Below are positions 9,501 through 18,603 of a stretch of DNA of 64,000 nt, piece after piece (the first letter of the stretch is position 1; every line of letters begins with the position of its first letter). The DNA lies in assembly GCF_036195325.1 (NCBI RefSeq), contig NZ_CP108101.1:806001-870000 (forward strand). The letters are read 5' to 3'. The stretch is from Streptomyces sp. NBC_00234. GTDB taxonomy: Bacteria; Actinomycetota; Actinomycetes; Streptomycetales; Streptomycetaceae. The notes beneath the pieces were generated by a model that was given only the letters and a program-made list of their open reading frames with translations, ran no database searches and was not told where the DNA came from. The translations under genes were made by a program, and so were the position numbers.

Positions 9501-12120
9501 CACCCCCAACGGAAAGCTCGACCGCCGCGCCCTGCCCGCTCCCCAGATGCGGCGCGCAGCCGGCGCCACCCGGCCCACCACCCCGACCGAGCTCCTGCTC
9601 GCCGAGATCTGGAACGAGGTGCTCGGCCTGACGGAAGTCGGCACGGACGAGGACTTCTTCGACCTCGGCGGCCACTCGCTGCTCGCCACCCAGGTCGTCG
9701 CCAGGGCCCGCGGCCGGCTCACCGAGGCGGGCGCGCAGCCCGTCAGCGTCATGGACCTCTTCACCCACCGCACGATCCGCGACCTGGCCGCCGTCGCCGC
9801 AAGAGACGAGCACGACGACACTCCGCGGCCCCTGCTGCACCGGCTCACCCCGCCCGTGTCCGCCGCCCGCCGTACCCGCACCTTCGTCTGTGTCCCCTAC
9901 GGCGGCGGCAGCCCCGTCGTCTACCAGCCCGTCGCCGACGCGCTGCCCTCCGACGTCGAACTGTGGGCCGTCGCCGTGCCGGGCCACGACGTCGGCGTGA
10001 CGGAGGAGTCCGTGCCGTTCGACGAACTCGCCGAGCGCATCGCGGGCGAGGTACGGGAACGGACGGAGGGACCCGTCGTCGTCTACGGCCACTGCGCCGT
10101 CGGTACGGCGCTGGCGATCGCCGTGTCCCGGCTGCTGGAGGCGACCGGCCATCCCCTGGAGGCCGTCTACGCCGGAGCCCAGTTCCCGTTCGCCCGGCCG
10201 CGCAGCCGCGTTCTCAACGCACTCAGCCGCGTCGCCTCCCTCGAACCCCTGCTCGGCGACCGGGTCTACGCGAACTGGCTCATCGGACTCGGCGTGAACA
10301 CCTCCGACCTCGACAAGGAGCAGGCCGCCTTCATCATCGGCAACATGCGCCGCGACACCCAGGCCGCCGAGGACTACTTCACCCGCGCCATCGCCGACGT
10401 CGCCGCCGGCGCTCCGCGGCTGCGCGCCCCGCTCGTCTGCCTGATCGGCGACCAGGACCCGGCGGCCGACTTCTACCAGGAGCGCTACCGGGAGTGGCTG
10501 CTGCTGGCCGAACGCTCCGCCGTCGCCGTCCTCGACCAGGGCGGGCACTTCTTCCTCAAGTACCGTGCCGCCGAGGTCGCCGACGCGGTCACCACGGTGC
10601 ACCTCGCGGTCCGCGACGGGCTGACCGACGAACTCCCCGCCCGCGATCCGCTCCACTCGTGGTGGTTCCACGGGGACACCGGCCCCGTCGCGGCGGCCGA
10701 TGGCACACCGGCGGACGAACAGCCCTCTGCTCCACCCCACGAGGGCACGGAGTCCGGAGCCGGGCCCGAACCCAGCATGCGCCGGTTCCTCCTGGTCGCC
10801 GTCGGGCAGCTCGTCTCCATCACCGGCTCGGCGCTGACCGAGTTCGCCCTCCCGATCTGGATCCTGCTGAACACCGGCTCCCTCACCCGGTACGCGCTGT
10901 ACGCGGTCGTCGCCATGGTCCCCGGCATCCTCGTCGGCCCGCTCGCGGGAGCCCTCGTCGACCGGATGAACCGACGTACGGTGCTCCTCGCCGGCGACAT
11001 CGCCGCCTGCACCACCCAGGCCGGACTCCTCGCTCTGCTCGTCACCGGAAACCTTCACTCCTGGGAGGTGTACGTCCTGCTCGGCGTACTCTCCCTCGCC
11101 CTGACGTTCCAACGGCTCGCCTACGCGTCCGCGGTCCCGCAGCTCGTGCCCAAGCAATACCTCGGCCACGCCAACGGCATCGTTCAACTCGCATTCGGAA
11201 CAGCTCAGTTCGTCGTTCCACTGGTGGCCGTGGCGCTCATGGCGGCGATCGGTCTACGCGGCATTCTCGTCATCGACGTGGTCAGTTACGTCCTGGCCAT
11301 CGGCATCCTGCTCGCGGTGAAGTTCCCCCGGACGCTTCCGTGGACGCGGCGCGAGTCCCTCGTGTCCGAGATCCGGCACGGCTTCACGCATTCATGGCGC
11401 AACCGGGGTTTCCGCGCCATGCTGCTGTGGTTCGCGGGCCTCAACATCTTCCTCTCGCCCCTCTTCCTGCTCATCACTCCGCTGGTCCTCGCCTTCGACG
11501 ACCTCGCGGGCGCGGCGCGGGTCGCCGTCGCGGGCGGCGCCGGAGCGATCCTGGGAGGGATCGTCATGGGCTTCTGGGGCGGCCCGCGCCGGCACCGGCT
11601 GCGGGGCATGCTCGGCATCGCGGCGCTTCTGGCCCTGGCCGGAGCCGTCACCGGGCTGCACGCCAGTCTCTGGGTGATCGCCGCCGGGGCGTTCGGCATG
11701 TCCTTCGCGCTCTCCCTCGTCAACGGCGTCTACTCCACGATCGTCCAGGTCAAGGTGCCCCAGCGCTTCCACGGCCGCGTCTTCGCCCTGAACACCCTGG
11801 TCGCCTGGTCCACCCTGCCGTTGGGGCACGGAGTCATCGCCCCGCTGGGCTCCTCGCTGCTGGGACCGCTGATGGAACGCGGAGGGGCGCTCGCCCCCGT
11901 CTTCGGCCCCCTGATCGGCACCGGCCCCGGGCGCGGTATCGCCCTGATGTACGTCCTGTTCGGGTGCGCCATGCTCGGCATGGTCGCGCTCGGCCTGCGC
12001 CTTCCCGTGCTGGCCCGCTTCGACCGGGACGTCCCCGAAGCCGAGCCCGACGACCTGGTCGGCCTGCGCGAGCGTGCCCGGATCGCCGCCGCCCGCCGTG
12101 CGAAGGAGAGCCGGACGTGA
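6565..12120 (+). CDS. NRPS C-A-T-TE fused to a C-terminal MFS exporter
   Basis: The 1851-residue fusion has, in order, a condensation domain (about 45-450, HHSVSDG), an adenylation domain (about 480-990, [12 protein letters not shown]), a carrier domain (DLGGHSL, Ser about 1038), a thioesterase (about 1105-1350) and a 10-12 helix MFS transporter (about 1400-1830). The adenylation pocket D-V-W-H-I-S-L-V-D-K is essentially the known serine code. The thioesterase motif reads GHCAVG, so Cys1177 replaces the usual Ser; the partners GDQD and GGHFF remain. Cys thioesterases are known for strained-ring closure (ObiF beta-lactone, SulM beta-lactam), but plain hydrolysis is also possible. The MFS part has the typical DRMNRR loop and resembles MFS_3 enterobactin-type exporters. 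It starts by ATGA overlap with the previous gene and is followed by a GTGA overlap. Confidence 0.93.
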   Translation: MSADTANPAEPAAARLSAAKKELLRRRLASRAAARTTVPRRDPGTPVPLSFAQERLWFMEQFAPGTAAYNIPVVRRLRGPLDTGALRAALDASVARHETLRSRYPATDDGRPVLVIDPPGPADLTHAEAACPSEAERLVDEASAVPFDLEEGPLLRALLIRLADDDHVLLLVVHHSVSDGWSSEVLLGEVLRGYAARVAGDPDPLPELAVQYGDFALWQRERLSGERLAAEVAHWTRELAGIEPLELAFSRPRPPRQTFEGAGHAFSVDRGVLDRLAALGRRHDATVHMVLLAAFQILLARYSGQRDFAVGSPVAGRDEPELEALVGMFVNVIALPARLEGDPSFAELLRRTRETCLDAYAHQDLPFAQLVSELKVPRDVSRPPVFQAVLAVQNYATQRDAGSDGPLAAEPFGVRASGTRFDLELFLQEWPDGLHGSFNFNTDLFDVSDIARLADHLGRLLQAVAAAPETPLSALAGRTPDELDFETRRFNDTALDRAPTTLTALVGEQIARTPDAVAVAVEGRAALTYRQLDAQADRIAARLAAEGVGPGSLVAICSERMPELVAGLLGILRTGAGYAPLEPGYPAERLAFLLADSDAPVLLTQRGLPTPHGCTAQVMLLDDPAEPPRSRRGPVGPGPDDTAYLIYTSGSTGRPKGVPNTHRAIANRIQWMQDTYRLGPEDAVLQKTPVGFDVSVWEFFWPLATGARIVLAKPGGQKDSGYLRDLIASAGVTVAHFVPAMLTVFLAEEGIERCTTLRRVISSGEALPPDAARELTGRLPHCALANLYGPTEAAVDVSSWECSGPLETVPIGLPIDNTRLYVLDAALSPVPPGAPGELHIGGTAVALGYHRRPGLTAARFVPDPYGPPGSRLYRTGDLARRRPDGALQHLGRVDQQIKLRGLRIEPGETEAALRAQPGVADAAVVLREDRPGDKRLVGYVVAATGSDEPDPARLRTALKRVLPEHQVPAVVAIVPALPLTPNGKLDRRALPAPQMRRAAGATRPTTPTELLLAEIWNEVLGLTEVGTDEDFFDLGGHSLLATQVVARARGRLTEAGAQPVSVMDLFTHRTIRDLAAVAARDEHDDTPRPLLHRLTPPVSAARRTRTFVCVPYGGGSPVVYQPVADALPSDVELWAVAVPGHDVGVTEESVPFDELAERIAGEVRERTEGPVVVYGHCAVGTALAIAVSRLLEATGHPLEAVYAGAQFPFARPRSRVLNALSRVASLEPLLGDRVYANWLIGLGVNTSDLDKEQAAFIIGNMRRDTQAAEDYFTRAIADVAAGAPRLRAPLVCLIGDQDPAADFYQERYREWLLLAERSAVAVLDQGGHFFLKYRAAEVADAVTTVHLAVRDGLTDELPARDPLHSWWFHGDTGPVAAADGTPADEQPSAPPHEGTESGAGPEPSMRRFLLVAVGQLVSITGSALTEFALPIWILLNTGSLTRYALYAVVAMVPGILVGPLAGALVDRMNRRTVLLAGDIAACTTQAGLLALLVTGNLHSWEVYVLLGVLSLALTFQRLAYASAVPQLVPKQYLGHANGIVQLAFGTAQFVVPLVAVALMAAIGLRGILVIDVVSYVLAIGILLAVKFPRTLPWTRRESLVSEIRHGFTHSWRNRGFRAMLLWFAGLNIFLSPLFLLITPLVLAFDDLAGAARVAVAGGAGAILGGIVMGFWGGPRRHRLRGMLGIAALLALAGAVTGLHASLWVIAAGAFGMSFALSLVNGVYSTIVQVKVPQRFHGRVFALNTLVAWSTLPLGHGVIAPLGSSLLGPLMERGGALAPVFGPLIGTGPGRGIALMYVLFGCAMLGMVALGLRLPVLARFDRDVPEAEPDDLVGLRERARIAAARRAKESRT

Positions 12121-13616
12121 CCGACGCTGCCGCCACCCTGCCCGCCCTGCTCGCCCGTCGTGCCGCCGTGCACGGCGACCGCACGGCCCTCGTCACCGGC
12201 CGCGAACGGCTCGACTTCGCTTCCTGGCAGGCCCGTTCGGGGGCGTACGCCTCCGCTCTGCGCTCCGCCGGACTGCGGCCCGGGGACCGCGTCGTGCTGC
12301 AGCACGGCACGAGCCGGTGGACGGAGTTCGCCGTCGCGTTCCTCGCGGTGCTGCGCGCCGGCGGGGTGGCGGTGCCACTGTCCGACCGGTCCGCGCCCGC
12401 CGCCACGGCGTACGCGCTCGCCGATGCGGGGGCCCGCTTCCTGCTGCACGGCGGGACGGACCTCCCGGCCGGAATCCCTTCCGGGACACGTGTGTTGACC
12501 GAAACCGACGCCGAAGGCCACCCCGCCCGGCCGGACCTGCCCGACCCCGCACCCGGCGACCTCGCCCAGATCCTCTACACCTCCGGCACCACCGGAACCC
12601 CCAAGGCCGTCGGCGCCCGCCACGCCAACCTGGCACACGGCTGCACGCTGGACGAGCGCCGTCGGCCGCTGCGCCACTCCTCCGCCTTCCTGCACGCCTT
12701 CCCGGTCGGCACGAACGCCGGACAGACCATGCTGGTCAACGCGCTCAACGCGCACGCCACGTGTGTCACCGCTCCGCAGTTCACCCCGGCGCGCTTCCTC
12801 CGCCTGCTGTCCGAACACGACGTCGGAAGCGTCTTCCTCGTCCCCGCCATGGCGATCGAGCTGCTGGCGTCACCGGCCCTCGCGGACGCCACCGCCTCCG
12901 GCGCGCTCGACTCCGTCCACCTGGTCGGTTCCACGGCAGCCGCCCTGCCGCAGCCGGTCGCGCTCGGACTCGGCCGCGCCTTCCCGAAGGCGCAGATCGT
13001 CAACTACTACACCTCCACCGAGGCCGCGCCCGCGCAGATCACCCTGCTGTTCGATCCGGCCCGTCCCGCCTCCCCCGGCCGGCCCGCCTCCCTGGCCGAT
13101 CTGCGCGTGACCACCCCCGACGGGCTCCCGGTCCCGGCGGGCCGGGCGGGCGAGCTGTGGCTGCGTTCGCCCTCGGCTCCGCGGGCGTACATGGGCGAGA
13201 CGGACGGCGAGGTCTTCCAGGGACGCTGGGTACGCATGGGGGACCTCGGCCGCATCGACGAGGACGGCTTCCTGCACCTGCTCGACCGGGAGCGCGACGT
13301 CGTCAAGTCGGGCGCCCACAAGGTCTCCACCCTCCAGGTCGAGAACGCCCTGCACTCCCATCCGCAGGTACGCGACGCCGCCGCCGTCGGAGTACCTCAT
13401 CCCGTGCTCGGGAGCGTCGTCGCCGCCGTGGTCGTGTCCGACGCCGGTCTGACGGCGGCGGCCCTGCGGATCTTCCTGCTCGATCACCTGGCCGTCCACG
13501 AACTGCCCGCCACCGTGCTGTTCCTCGACGCGCTGCCCCGTAACGAGGCCGGCAAGGTCCTCAAGCGCGATCTGCGCCGGCTCCTCGCCCAAGACCACCC
13601 CGAGGCCACCCTGTGA
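12117..13616 (+). CDS. AMP-dependent acyl/aryl ligase (ANL superfamily)
   Basis: The GTG at 12117 overlaps the preceding stop (GTGA), so translation is probably coupled. The 499-residue protein is a single adenylating enzyme with the P-loop [13 protein letters not shown], the [12 protein letters not shown] hinge region and the C-terminal lysine in [13 protein letters not shown]. The segment [10 protein letters not shown] resembles acyl-CoA and acyl-ACP ligases more than amino-acid A domains, and there is no attached carrier domain. It probably activates a carboxylic acid for CoA or for the free-standing carrier protein encoded downstream, providing an acyl cap or building block. The substrate cannot be read from sequence. 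Confidence 0.88.
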   Translation: MTDAAATLPALLARRAAVHGDRTALVTGRERLDFASWQARSGAYASALRSAGLRPGDRVVLQHGTSRWTEFAVAFLAVLRAGGVAVPLSDRSAPAATAYALADAGARFLLHGGTDLPAGIPSGTRVLTETDAEGHPARPDLPDPAPGDLAQILYTSGTTGTPKAVGARHANLAHGCTLDERRRPLRHSSAFLHAFPVGTNAGQTMLVNALNAHATCVTAPQFTPARFLRLLSEHDVGSVFLVPAMAIELLASPALADATASGALDSVHLVGSTAAALPQPVALGLGRAFPKAQIVNYYTSTEAAPAQITLLFDPARPASPGRPASLADLRVTTPDGLPVPAGRAGELWLRSPSAPRAYMGETDGEVFQGRWVRMGDLGRIDEDGFLHLLDRERDVVKSGAHKVSTLQVENALHSHPQVRDAAAVGVPHPVLGSVVAAVVVSDAGLTAAALRIFLLDHLAVHELPATVLFLDALPRNEAGKVLKRDLRRLLAQDHPEATL

Positions 13617-16600
13617 ACGCGATCCTCAGCCCCGCCCAGCACGGCATCTGGCTCACCGAGCGCACCCTGGACACCGCTGCCGCCTATCACCTGACCCTGA
13701 CCGTGGACCTCGACGGCCCCGTCGACCCCGACGGCATGGTGCGGGCGTGCTCCGCCGTCGCCGCCCAACACCCTTCCCTCAGCACGGTGTTCGCTCCTGA
13801 CGGCACACCTCGAACCGGCACGGAACCGTCCCGTGCGCGGGTGGTCGACTGCGCCGCCGGTGAGCTCGACACCCTCCTCGCCCGGGAGCGGGCCCTTCCC
13901 TTCGACCTCGTCGGCGGTCCGCTGCACCGCTTCGTCCTCTTCCGGCTGTCCCCGGTACGGCACGTCCTGCTCCTGACCGCCCATCACCTCGTCTTCGACG
14001 GCGAGTCCAAGGACCGGCTGGTCAACGACCTGGCCAACGCCTACCGGCGGGGTCCGCTCGCTCCCGTCGCCCCGCGACCGGCGGTCGAGCCCTCCGCCGG
14101 TGCCCTCACGGACGCGGAGGCGTACTGGGCCGCCCGTTGGCGCGAGCCGGCCGCGCCCACGCTGCCCGGCCTCGTGCCGTCCGGCGCCCCCGGCACCGCC
14201 CCCGCGCCGGGCGCCGAGATCTCGTCGAGCCTCGGACCCGGGAGGACCGCTCTCCTGGACACCACGGCGCGCCGGCTCGGTCTGACCCGCTTCGAACTTC
14301 TCACGGCGTCCTGGCACGCCCTGCTGGCCCGTTACGGCGACCCCGCCCCGGTCACGGCCATCGAACTGTCGCTGCGTCCGCGGGGCGAGGCGGTCGGCGT
14401 GGGGCTGGCCGTCAATGAGCTGCCCCTCTTCAGCACCACGGCCCCCGACGCGCCGTTCGCGGCCTGGTCCCAGACCGTCCGCACCGAACTGCGCGCCCTG
14501 TACCGGCACCGGGCCGTCCCGCTGGGCCGCTCCGTACGCGGCCTGACCCCGCGCACCGCGCTCACCCCCCTCTCCCTCAGCTACCGGCGCCGACCGGCCG
14601 CGGAACAGCCCGCTTTCGGCGACGGGGTGCGCGCCGAGGTCCGCTGGATCGGCTTCTGCGGCACCGCGCGCAACCTGCTCCACCTCCAGCTCGTCGACTC
14701 CGGGTCCGAGATCGACGCGAGCCTGCAGTACCGGGCCGACGCCCTCACCGCCGAGTCGGCCCGGAGCATCGCCGGGCACTGGAAGACGCTCATCGACGGC
14801 GTACTGGCCGACCCCGGCACACCCGTCGGCGACCTGCCGCTACTGACGCCCCGGGAACGGTCGGACCAGCTCGCCGCACCGGCCCCCCGGCCCGAACTCG
14901 CCCGGTGCACCGTGCCGGCGCTGTTCGCCCAGGCGGTGGCGGCCCACCCCGACGCGGTCGCCGTCGTCCGCGGCGAGGAGATCCTGACCTACCGCGAGCT
15001 CTCCGGTCTCGTCGCGCACGCGGCCACCGCGCTGCGCCGCCACGGCGCGGGCCCGGGCACCCTGATCGGCATCGGCCTGCCCCGGGGGCGCGACCAACTG
15101 GTCGCCGTCCTCGCCACCCTGGCCTGCGGTGCCGCCTACCTGCCGCTCGACCCCGACTACCCGGCCGAGCGGCTGGCCTTCATCCGGTCCGACTCCCGTC
15201 TCGCGCTCCGGATCACCGCGCACCCCGACGGCCCCGGCGACCTCGTGCCGGCCGATCTCGCACCCGAGGGCGCGGACACCCCGGCGCTGCCCCCGGGTCC
15301 GACGCCCTCCCATCCCGCCTACGTGCTCTACACCTCCGGCTCCACCGGGCGTCCCAAGGGGGTCGAGGTGCCCCACTCCGCGCTCGCCAACGTCCTGGGC
15401 GCGCTGCGCGACCATCTGGGCTCCGGCCCCGAGGACCGCTGGCTCGGACTCACCTCGCTGTCCTTCGACATCTCCGCCGTCGAACTGCTTCTGCCCCTCG
15501 TCACCGGAGGGCGCGTCGTCCTCGTACCGGAGGGCGGCCACCGCGACGGCCCCGCGCTCCTCGGCCTCATCCACGGCGAGGGGATCACCCACGTCCAGGC
15601 CACCCCCAGCGGATGGCGGCTGCTCCTCGACGCGGGCCTCACCGGCGCGGCGGCCGGGCTCACGGCGCTCACGGGCGGTGAGGCGCTGCCCCCGTCCCTC
15701 GCCAGGGACCTGGCCGCCGTGAGCAAGCGGCTCGTGAACGTCTACGGCCCGACCGAGACGACCATCTGGTCCTCCCTCGCGGAACCCGCGATGACCGACG
15801 ACGAACAGGTCCTCATCGGCGAACCGCTCGCCAACACCCGCGCCTACGTCCTCGACGAGCGGCTGCGCCCCGTCCCGTACGGACTGCCGGGCGAGCTCTG
15901 CCTCGGCGGCGCGGGGCTGGCCCACGGCTACCGGCACCGCGCGGGTCTGACGGCCCTGCGGTTCCTCCCCGACCCGTACGGCCCGCCGGGATCGCGCATC
16001 TACCGCACCGGCGACCTCGTCCGACGGCTGCCCGGCGGTGGGCTCGTCTACCTCGGCCGCTCCGACACCCAGGTCAAACTGCGTGGCCACCGGATCGAGC
16101 TGGGCGAGATCGAGGCACGGCTGGCGTCGCATCCCTCGGTGGCCCAGGCCGCCGCCGCGGTGCACGGCGCGGACGGAGACCGCCGGCTGAGCGCCTATGT
16201 CGTCCCAGCAGGCCCGGCTCCCACGGCGGAGGAGCTGCGTGCCCACCTGTCCGCCACGCTCCCCGCCGCCGCCGTGCCCGGCACGTACACCCTGCTGGAC
16301 GCCTTCCCGCTCACGCCCAACGGCAAGCTGGACCGGGCCGCGCTCCCGGAGCCGGTCCCGGACCGGAGCGGGCCCTCGGCCGCCGACGACACGGACGCCG
16401 AACTCGACCCCACCACCGGAGCGGTGCTCGCCATCTGGCGCGAGGTCCTGGCTCTGGACGACCTCGGGCCCGACGAGGACCTCTTCGACCTCGGCGGCCA
16501 TTCCCTGACCATCACCGCCATCGCCGCCCGCATCCACCAGAACCTCGGCGTGGACGTCCCTCTCGACGTCTTCTTCGACACCCCTACCGTGCACGGCGTC

Positions 16601-16633
16601 ACCGCCGCCGTCACCGCACTGCGCAAGGAGTAA
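13613..16633 (+). CDS. Non-ribosomal peptide synthetase module, C-A-T
   Basis: The GTG start overlaps the ligase stop. The 1006-residue protein has a condensation domain with HHLVFDG (about residues 1-400), an adenylation domain (about 430-910, [22 protein letters not shown]) and a carrier domain (DLGGHSL, Ser about 964). Pocket residues read D-I-V-Q-L-G-V-I-W-K, close to the glycine code DILQLGLIWK, so glycine is the best guess. The condensation domain begins at residue 4, with no linker, which suggests no upstream docking helix. There is no release domain, so the chain must pass to another protein, either the Ser module with its thioesterase or the downstream free-standing C domain. Four bases separate its stop from the MbtH gene. 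Confidence 0.93.
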   Translation: MNAILSPAQHGIWLTERTLDTAAAYHLTLTVDLDGPVDPDGMVRACSAVAAQHPSLSTVFAPDGTPRTGTEPSRARVVDCAAGELDTLLARERALPFDLVGGPLHRFVLFRLSPVRHVLLLTAHHLVFDGESKDRLVNDLANAYRRGPLAPVAPRPAVEPSAGALTDAEAYWAARWREPAAPTLPGLVPSGAPGTAPAPGAEISSSLGPGRTALLDTTARRLGLTRFELLTASWHALLARYGDPAPVTAIELSLRPRGEAVGVGLAVNELPLFSTTAPDAPFAAWSQTVRTELRALYRHRAVPLGRSVRGLTPRTALTPLSLSYRRRPAAEQPAFGDGVRAEVRWIGFCGTARNLLHLQLVDSGSEIDASLQYRADALTAESARSIAGHWKTLIDGVLADPGTPVGDLPLLTPRERSDQLAAPAPRPELARCTVPALFAQAVAAHPDAVAVVRGEEILTYRELSGLVAHAATALRRHGAGPGTLIGIGLPRGRDQLVAVLATLACGAAYLPLDPDYPAERLAFIRSDSRLALRITAHPDGPGDLVPADLAPEGADTPALPPGPTPSHPAYVLYTSGSTGRPKGVEVPHSALANVLGALRDHLGSGPEDRWLGLTSLSFDISAVELLLPLVTGGRVVLVPEGGHRDGPALLGLIHGEGITHVQATPSGWRLLLDAGLTGAAAGLTALTGGEALPPSLARDLAAVSKRLVNVYGPTETTIWSSLAEPAMTDDEQVLIGEPLANTRAYVLDERLRPVPYGLPGELCLGGAGLAHGYRHRAGLTALRFLPDPYGPPGSRIYRTGDLVRRLPGGGLVYLGRSDTQVKLRGHRIELGEIEARLASHPSVAQAAAAVHGADGDRRLSAYVVPAGPAPTAEELRAHLSATLPAAAVPGTYTLLDAFPLTPNGKLDRAALPEPVPDRSGPSAADDTDAELDPTTGAVLAIWREVLALDDLGPDEDLFDLGGHSLTITAIAARIHQNLGVDVPLDVFFDTPTVHGVTAAVTALRKE

Positions 16634-16637
16634 CCCC

Positions 16638-16862
16638 ATGAGCGATCCGACCCGCTATCTCGTGGCCGTCAACGACGAGGAGCAGCACGCCCTCTGGCGG
16701 GACGGCACGCCGCTGCCCGCAGGCTGGCGGGCCGAGGGCTTCAGCGGCACCGAGGAGGAGTGCGTCGCGCACGTCGACCAGGTGTGGCCGGACATCCGGC
16801 CGCTCAGCGTGCGCCGCCGTCTGGCCGACGAGGCCGCCCGCCAGGCCGGCGGTGCCCGGTGA
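16638..16862 (+). CDS. MbtH-family NRPS chaperone
   Basis: The 74-residue protein has the family hallmarks: NDEEQHALW near the N-terminus, the central PAGW and the WPDIRPLS signature. MbtH proteins bind adenylation domains and are often needed for their solubility or activity. Its place between the third NRPS and the free-standing carrier protein suggests it serves the three adenylation domains of this cluster. Its stop overlaps the next start (GTGA). Confidence 0.95.
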   Translation: MSDPTRYLVAVNDEEQHALWRDGTPLPAGWRAEGFSGTEEECVAHVDQVWPDIRPLSVRRRLADEAARQAGGAR

Positions 16863-17125
16863 ACGCGCCCGCCCCGACCCGCCACCGCCTTGCCCAGCTC
16901 GTCGAACGGGCCACGGACGGCCAAGTCGCCGCCGACGAGATCGTCGACTCCGCCGAACCCCTCGCCGCGCTCGGCGTCAGCTCGCTCTCCCTGCTGCGGC
17001 TGGCCGACAGCCTGGAGTCCGAGTACGGCGTCCTCATCGACCTCGGCGACCGGGCGCTGTACACGGAGGGGCTCGCCGGGCTCACCGCTCGCGTGCGGAG
17101 TCTGGCGGCGGAGGGCACCCCGTGA
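16859..17125 (+). CDS. Free-standing acyl/peptidyl carrier protein
   Basis: The GTG at 16859 overlaps the MbtH stop. The 88-residue protein has the four-helix carrier layout and the attachment motif LGVSSLSLLRL, where Ser42 (second Ser) is the likely phosphopantetheine site; the usual Asp before it is Ser. It may carry the acyl group activated by the upstream ligase or a tailored amino acid, handing it to the condensation domain encoded next. The next gene starts inside its stop codon. Confidence 0.8.
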   Translation: MNAPAPTRHRLAQLVERATDGQVAADEIVDSAEPLAALGVSSLSLLRLADSLESEYGVLIDLGDRALYTEGLAGLTARVRSLAAEGTP

Positions 17126-18603
17126 CGGCGGCGGCGCCGGACACGGTGGTTCCCGGCACGGCGGCACCGGGCCCCGGTCGGAACCCGGCGGACGCGACGA
17201 CGACGGTCTCGTTCACGGGCGGCCGCTCCGGCGACGCCCCGCTCACCTGGGGCCAGCGCGCGATCTGGCACGCGATCGGCCGCACCGCACCCAACGATCA
17301 CTACTTCAACATCGGGCGCGTCCTGCCCCTCGCCGACCGGGGTGCGCCCGTCGACCTGCCCCGGCTGACGGGCGCGCTCGCCGCGCTCCTCGTCCGTCAC
17401 GAGGCGCTGCGCACCCGGATCGTGGCCGGTGACGACGGAGATACCCGTCAACGCCTGTATGCCGAGGGGACGGTGGAGGTCCGCGTCCACGACGAGCCCG
17501 ACCCGGACGGCAGCGGGGCCGCCGCCGAGAGCCTGTTGTCGTCCCTCGCCTCCCGCCGTTTCGACTACGCGCGCGAGTGGCCCGTACGGTTCGGCGTCGT
17601 ACGCCACGAAGGCCGGATCACCCACGTCGTGCTGGCGCTGTGCCACCTGGCCACCGACGGGCACGGCGCCGAGGTCCTCGTCCGCGATCTGCGGCTGCTG
17701 GCCCGCCGCGGGTCGGCCGGTCCCGCCTGCGCCGAGACCCCTCTGGATCTCGCACGGCACCAGGCGTCCCCGGCCGGCCGCCGCTCCGGCGGGGCCGCGC
17801 TCGCCCACTGGGAGAAGGGTCTGCGGCAGGCCCCGCCGACGATGTTCCCCACTCCGGTCGCGGCGCCGCGCACCCCCCGTTTCTGGACGGGCCGCCTGGT
17901 CTCCGCCGCCCTCCCCCGGGCCGTCGAGGCGCTGGCCGCCACCCACCGGGTCAGCGGCTCGACCGTGCTCCTCACCGCCTCGGCCGCTCTGGTCGCCGCA
18001 GATCAGGGGCACTCCGTGGCGACGGTCATGCCGATCGCCGGCAATCGGGCGGCGCAGGACCACCGCACCCTGGTCAGCACGCTGTCCCAGGACGCGCTGT
18101 TCGTTCTGCGCATGGACGATGTCCCGGGTCCGGACGCCGATTTCACCGACCTGCTCGCGGGTGCCTGGCCGGCCGCGCTCGCCGGGTACCGTGCGGCCGC
18201 CTACGATCCCGCCGACTGGGACGCCCTGTTGGACCGGGCGGCCCAGGAGCGCGGCACCGAGGTGCACCCGTACTGCTGCTTCAACGACATGCGGCTGGCG
18301 GAACGGCCCGCAACCCCCCGTAAGGCGCCGCACGCGGACGAACTCGCCGCGCTCCGCCGCCGCAGCGTGCTCGACTTCCCCGCGACGCAGGACCGCGTCG
18401 CCTGCCGGTACTGCCTGCACGTGAGCGGGGACGACAGCGCGCTCACCGTCACCCTCACGGCCGACACCGCCTATCTGCCGCCGGCCGCCATCCACGCGCA
18501 CCTGCGCGCCATCGAGGAGGTCGTCGTGTCCTCGTCGGCCGGAACCCCGCCTCCGCTCGCGGCGCTGCCCGGACTCCTCGCCACGGAAGGGTCCGGCCGA
18601 TGA
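17122..18603 (+). CDS. Free-standing condensation-domain protein
   Basis: The GTG at 17122 overlaps the carrier-protein stop. The 493-residue protein is one condensation fold: LTWGQRAIWHAI near residue 40, a HEALRTR core, and the active-site motif CHLATDG, where Cys replaces the first His of HHxxxDG but the catalytic second His and the Asp-Gly remain. Such free-standing domains join an aminoacyl or acyl group held on a separate carrier protein to a peptide, or release a chain onto an amine (VibH, VioM). Coupling to the carrier protein suggests the two work as a pair. Activity is likely but not certain given the altered His. Confidence 0.8.
   Translation: MTAAAPDTVVPGTAAPGPGRNPADATTTVSFTGGRSGDAPLTWGQRAIWHAIGRTAPNDHYFNIGRVLPLADRGAPVDLPRLTGALAALLVRHEALRTRIVAGDDGDTRQRLYAEGTVEVRVHDEPDPDGSGAAAESLLSSLASRRFDYAREWPVRFGVVRHEGRITHVVLALCHLATDGHGAEVLVRDLRLLARRGSAGPACAETPLDLARHQASPAGRRSGGAALAHWEKGLRQAPPTMFPTPVAAPRTPRFWTGRLVSAALPRAVEALAATHRVSGSTVLLTASAALVAADQGHSVATVMPIAGNRAAQDHRTLVSTLSQDALFVLRMDDVPGPDADFTDLLAGAWPAALAGYRAAAYDPADWDALLDRAAQERGTEVHPYCCFNDMRLAERPATPRKAPHADELAALRRRSVLDFPATQDRVACRYCLHVSGDDSALTVTLTADTAYLPPAAIHAHLRAIEEVVVSSSAGTPPPLAALPGLLATEGSGR

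Noticed and set aside
6163..11187. Very long open frame (1674 codons) antisense to the NRPS genes
   Set aside because: It mirrors the NRPS codons, is rich in Gly/Glu/Asp/Arg with no domain, and arises from third-position GC in the real genes.
8574..12116. Extended upstream frame of the acyl ligase
   Set aside because: Arg/Pro-rich shadow of the NRPS gene; the real protein begins at the GTG 12117 that overlaps the previous stop.
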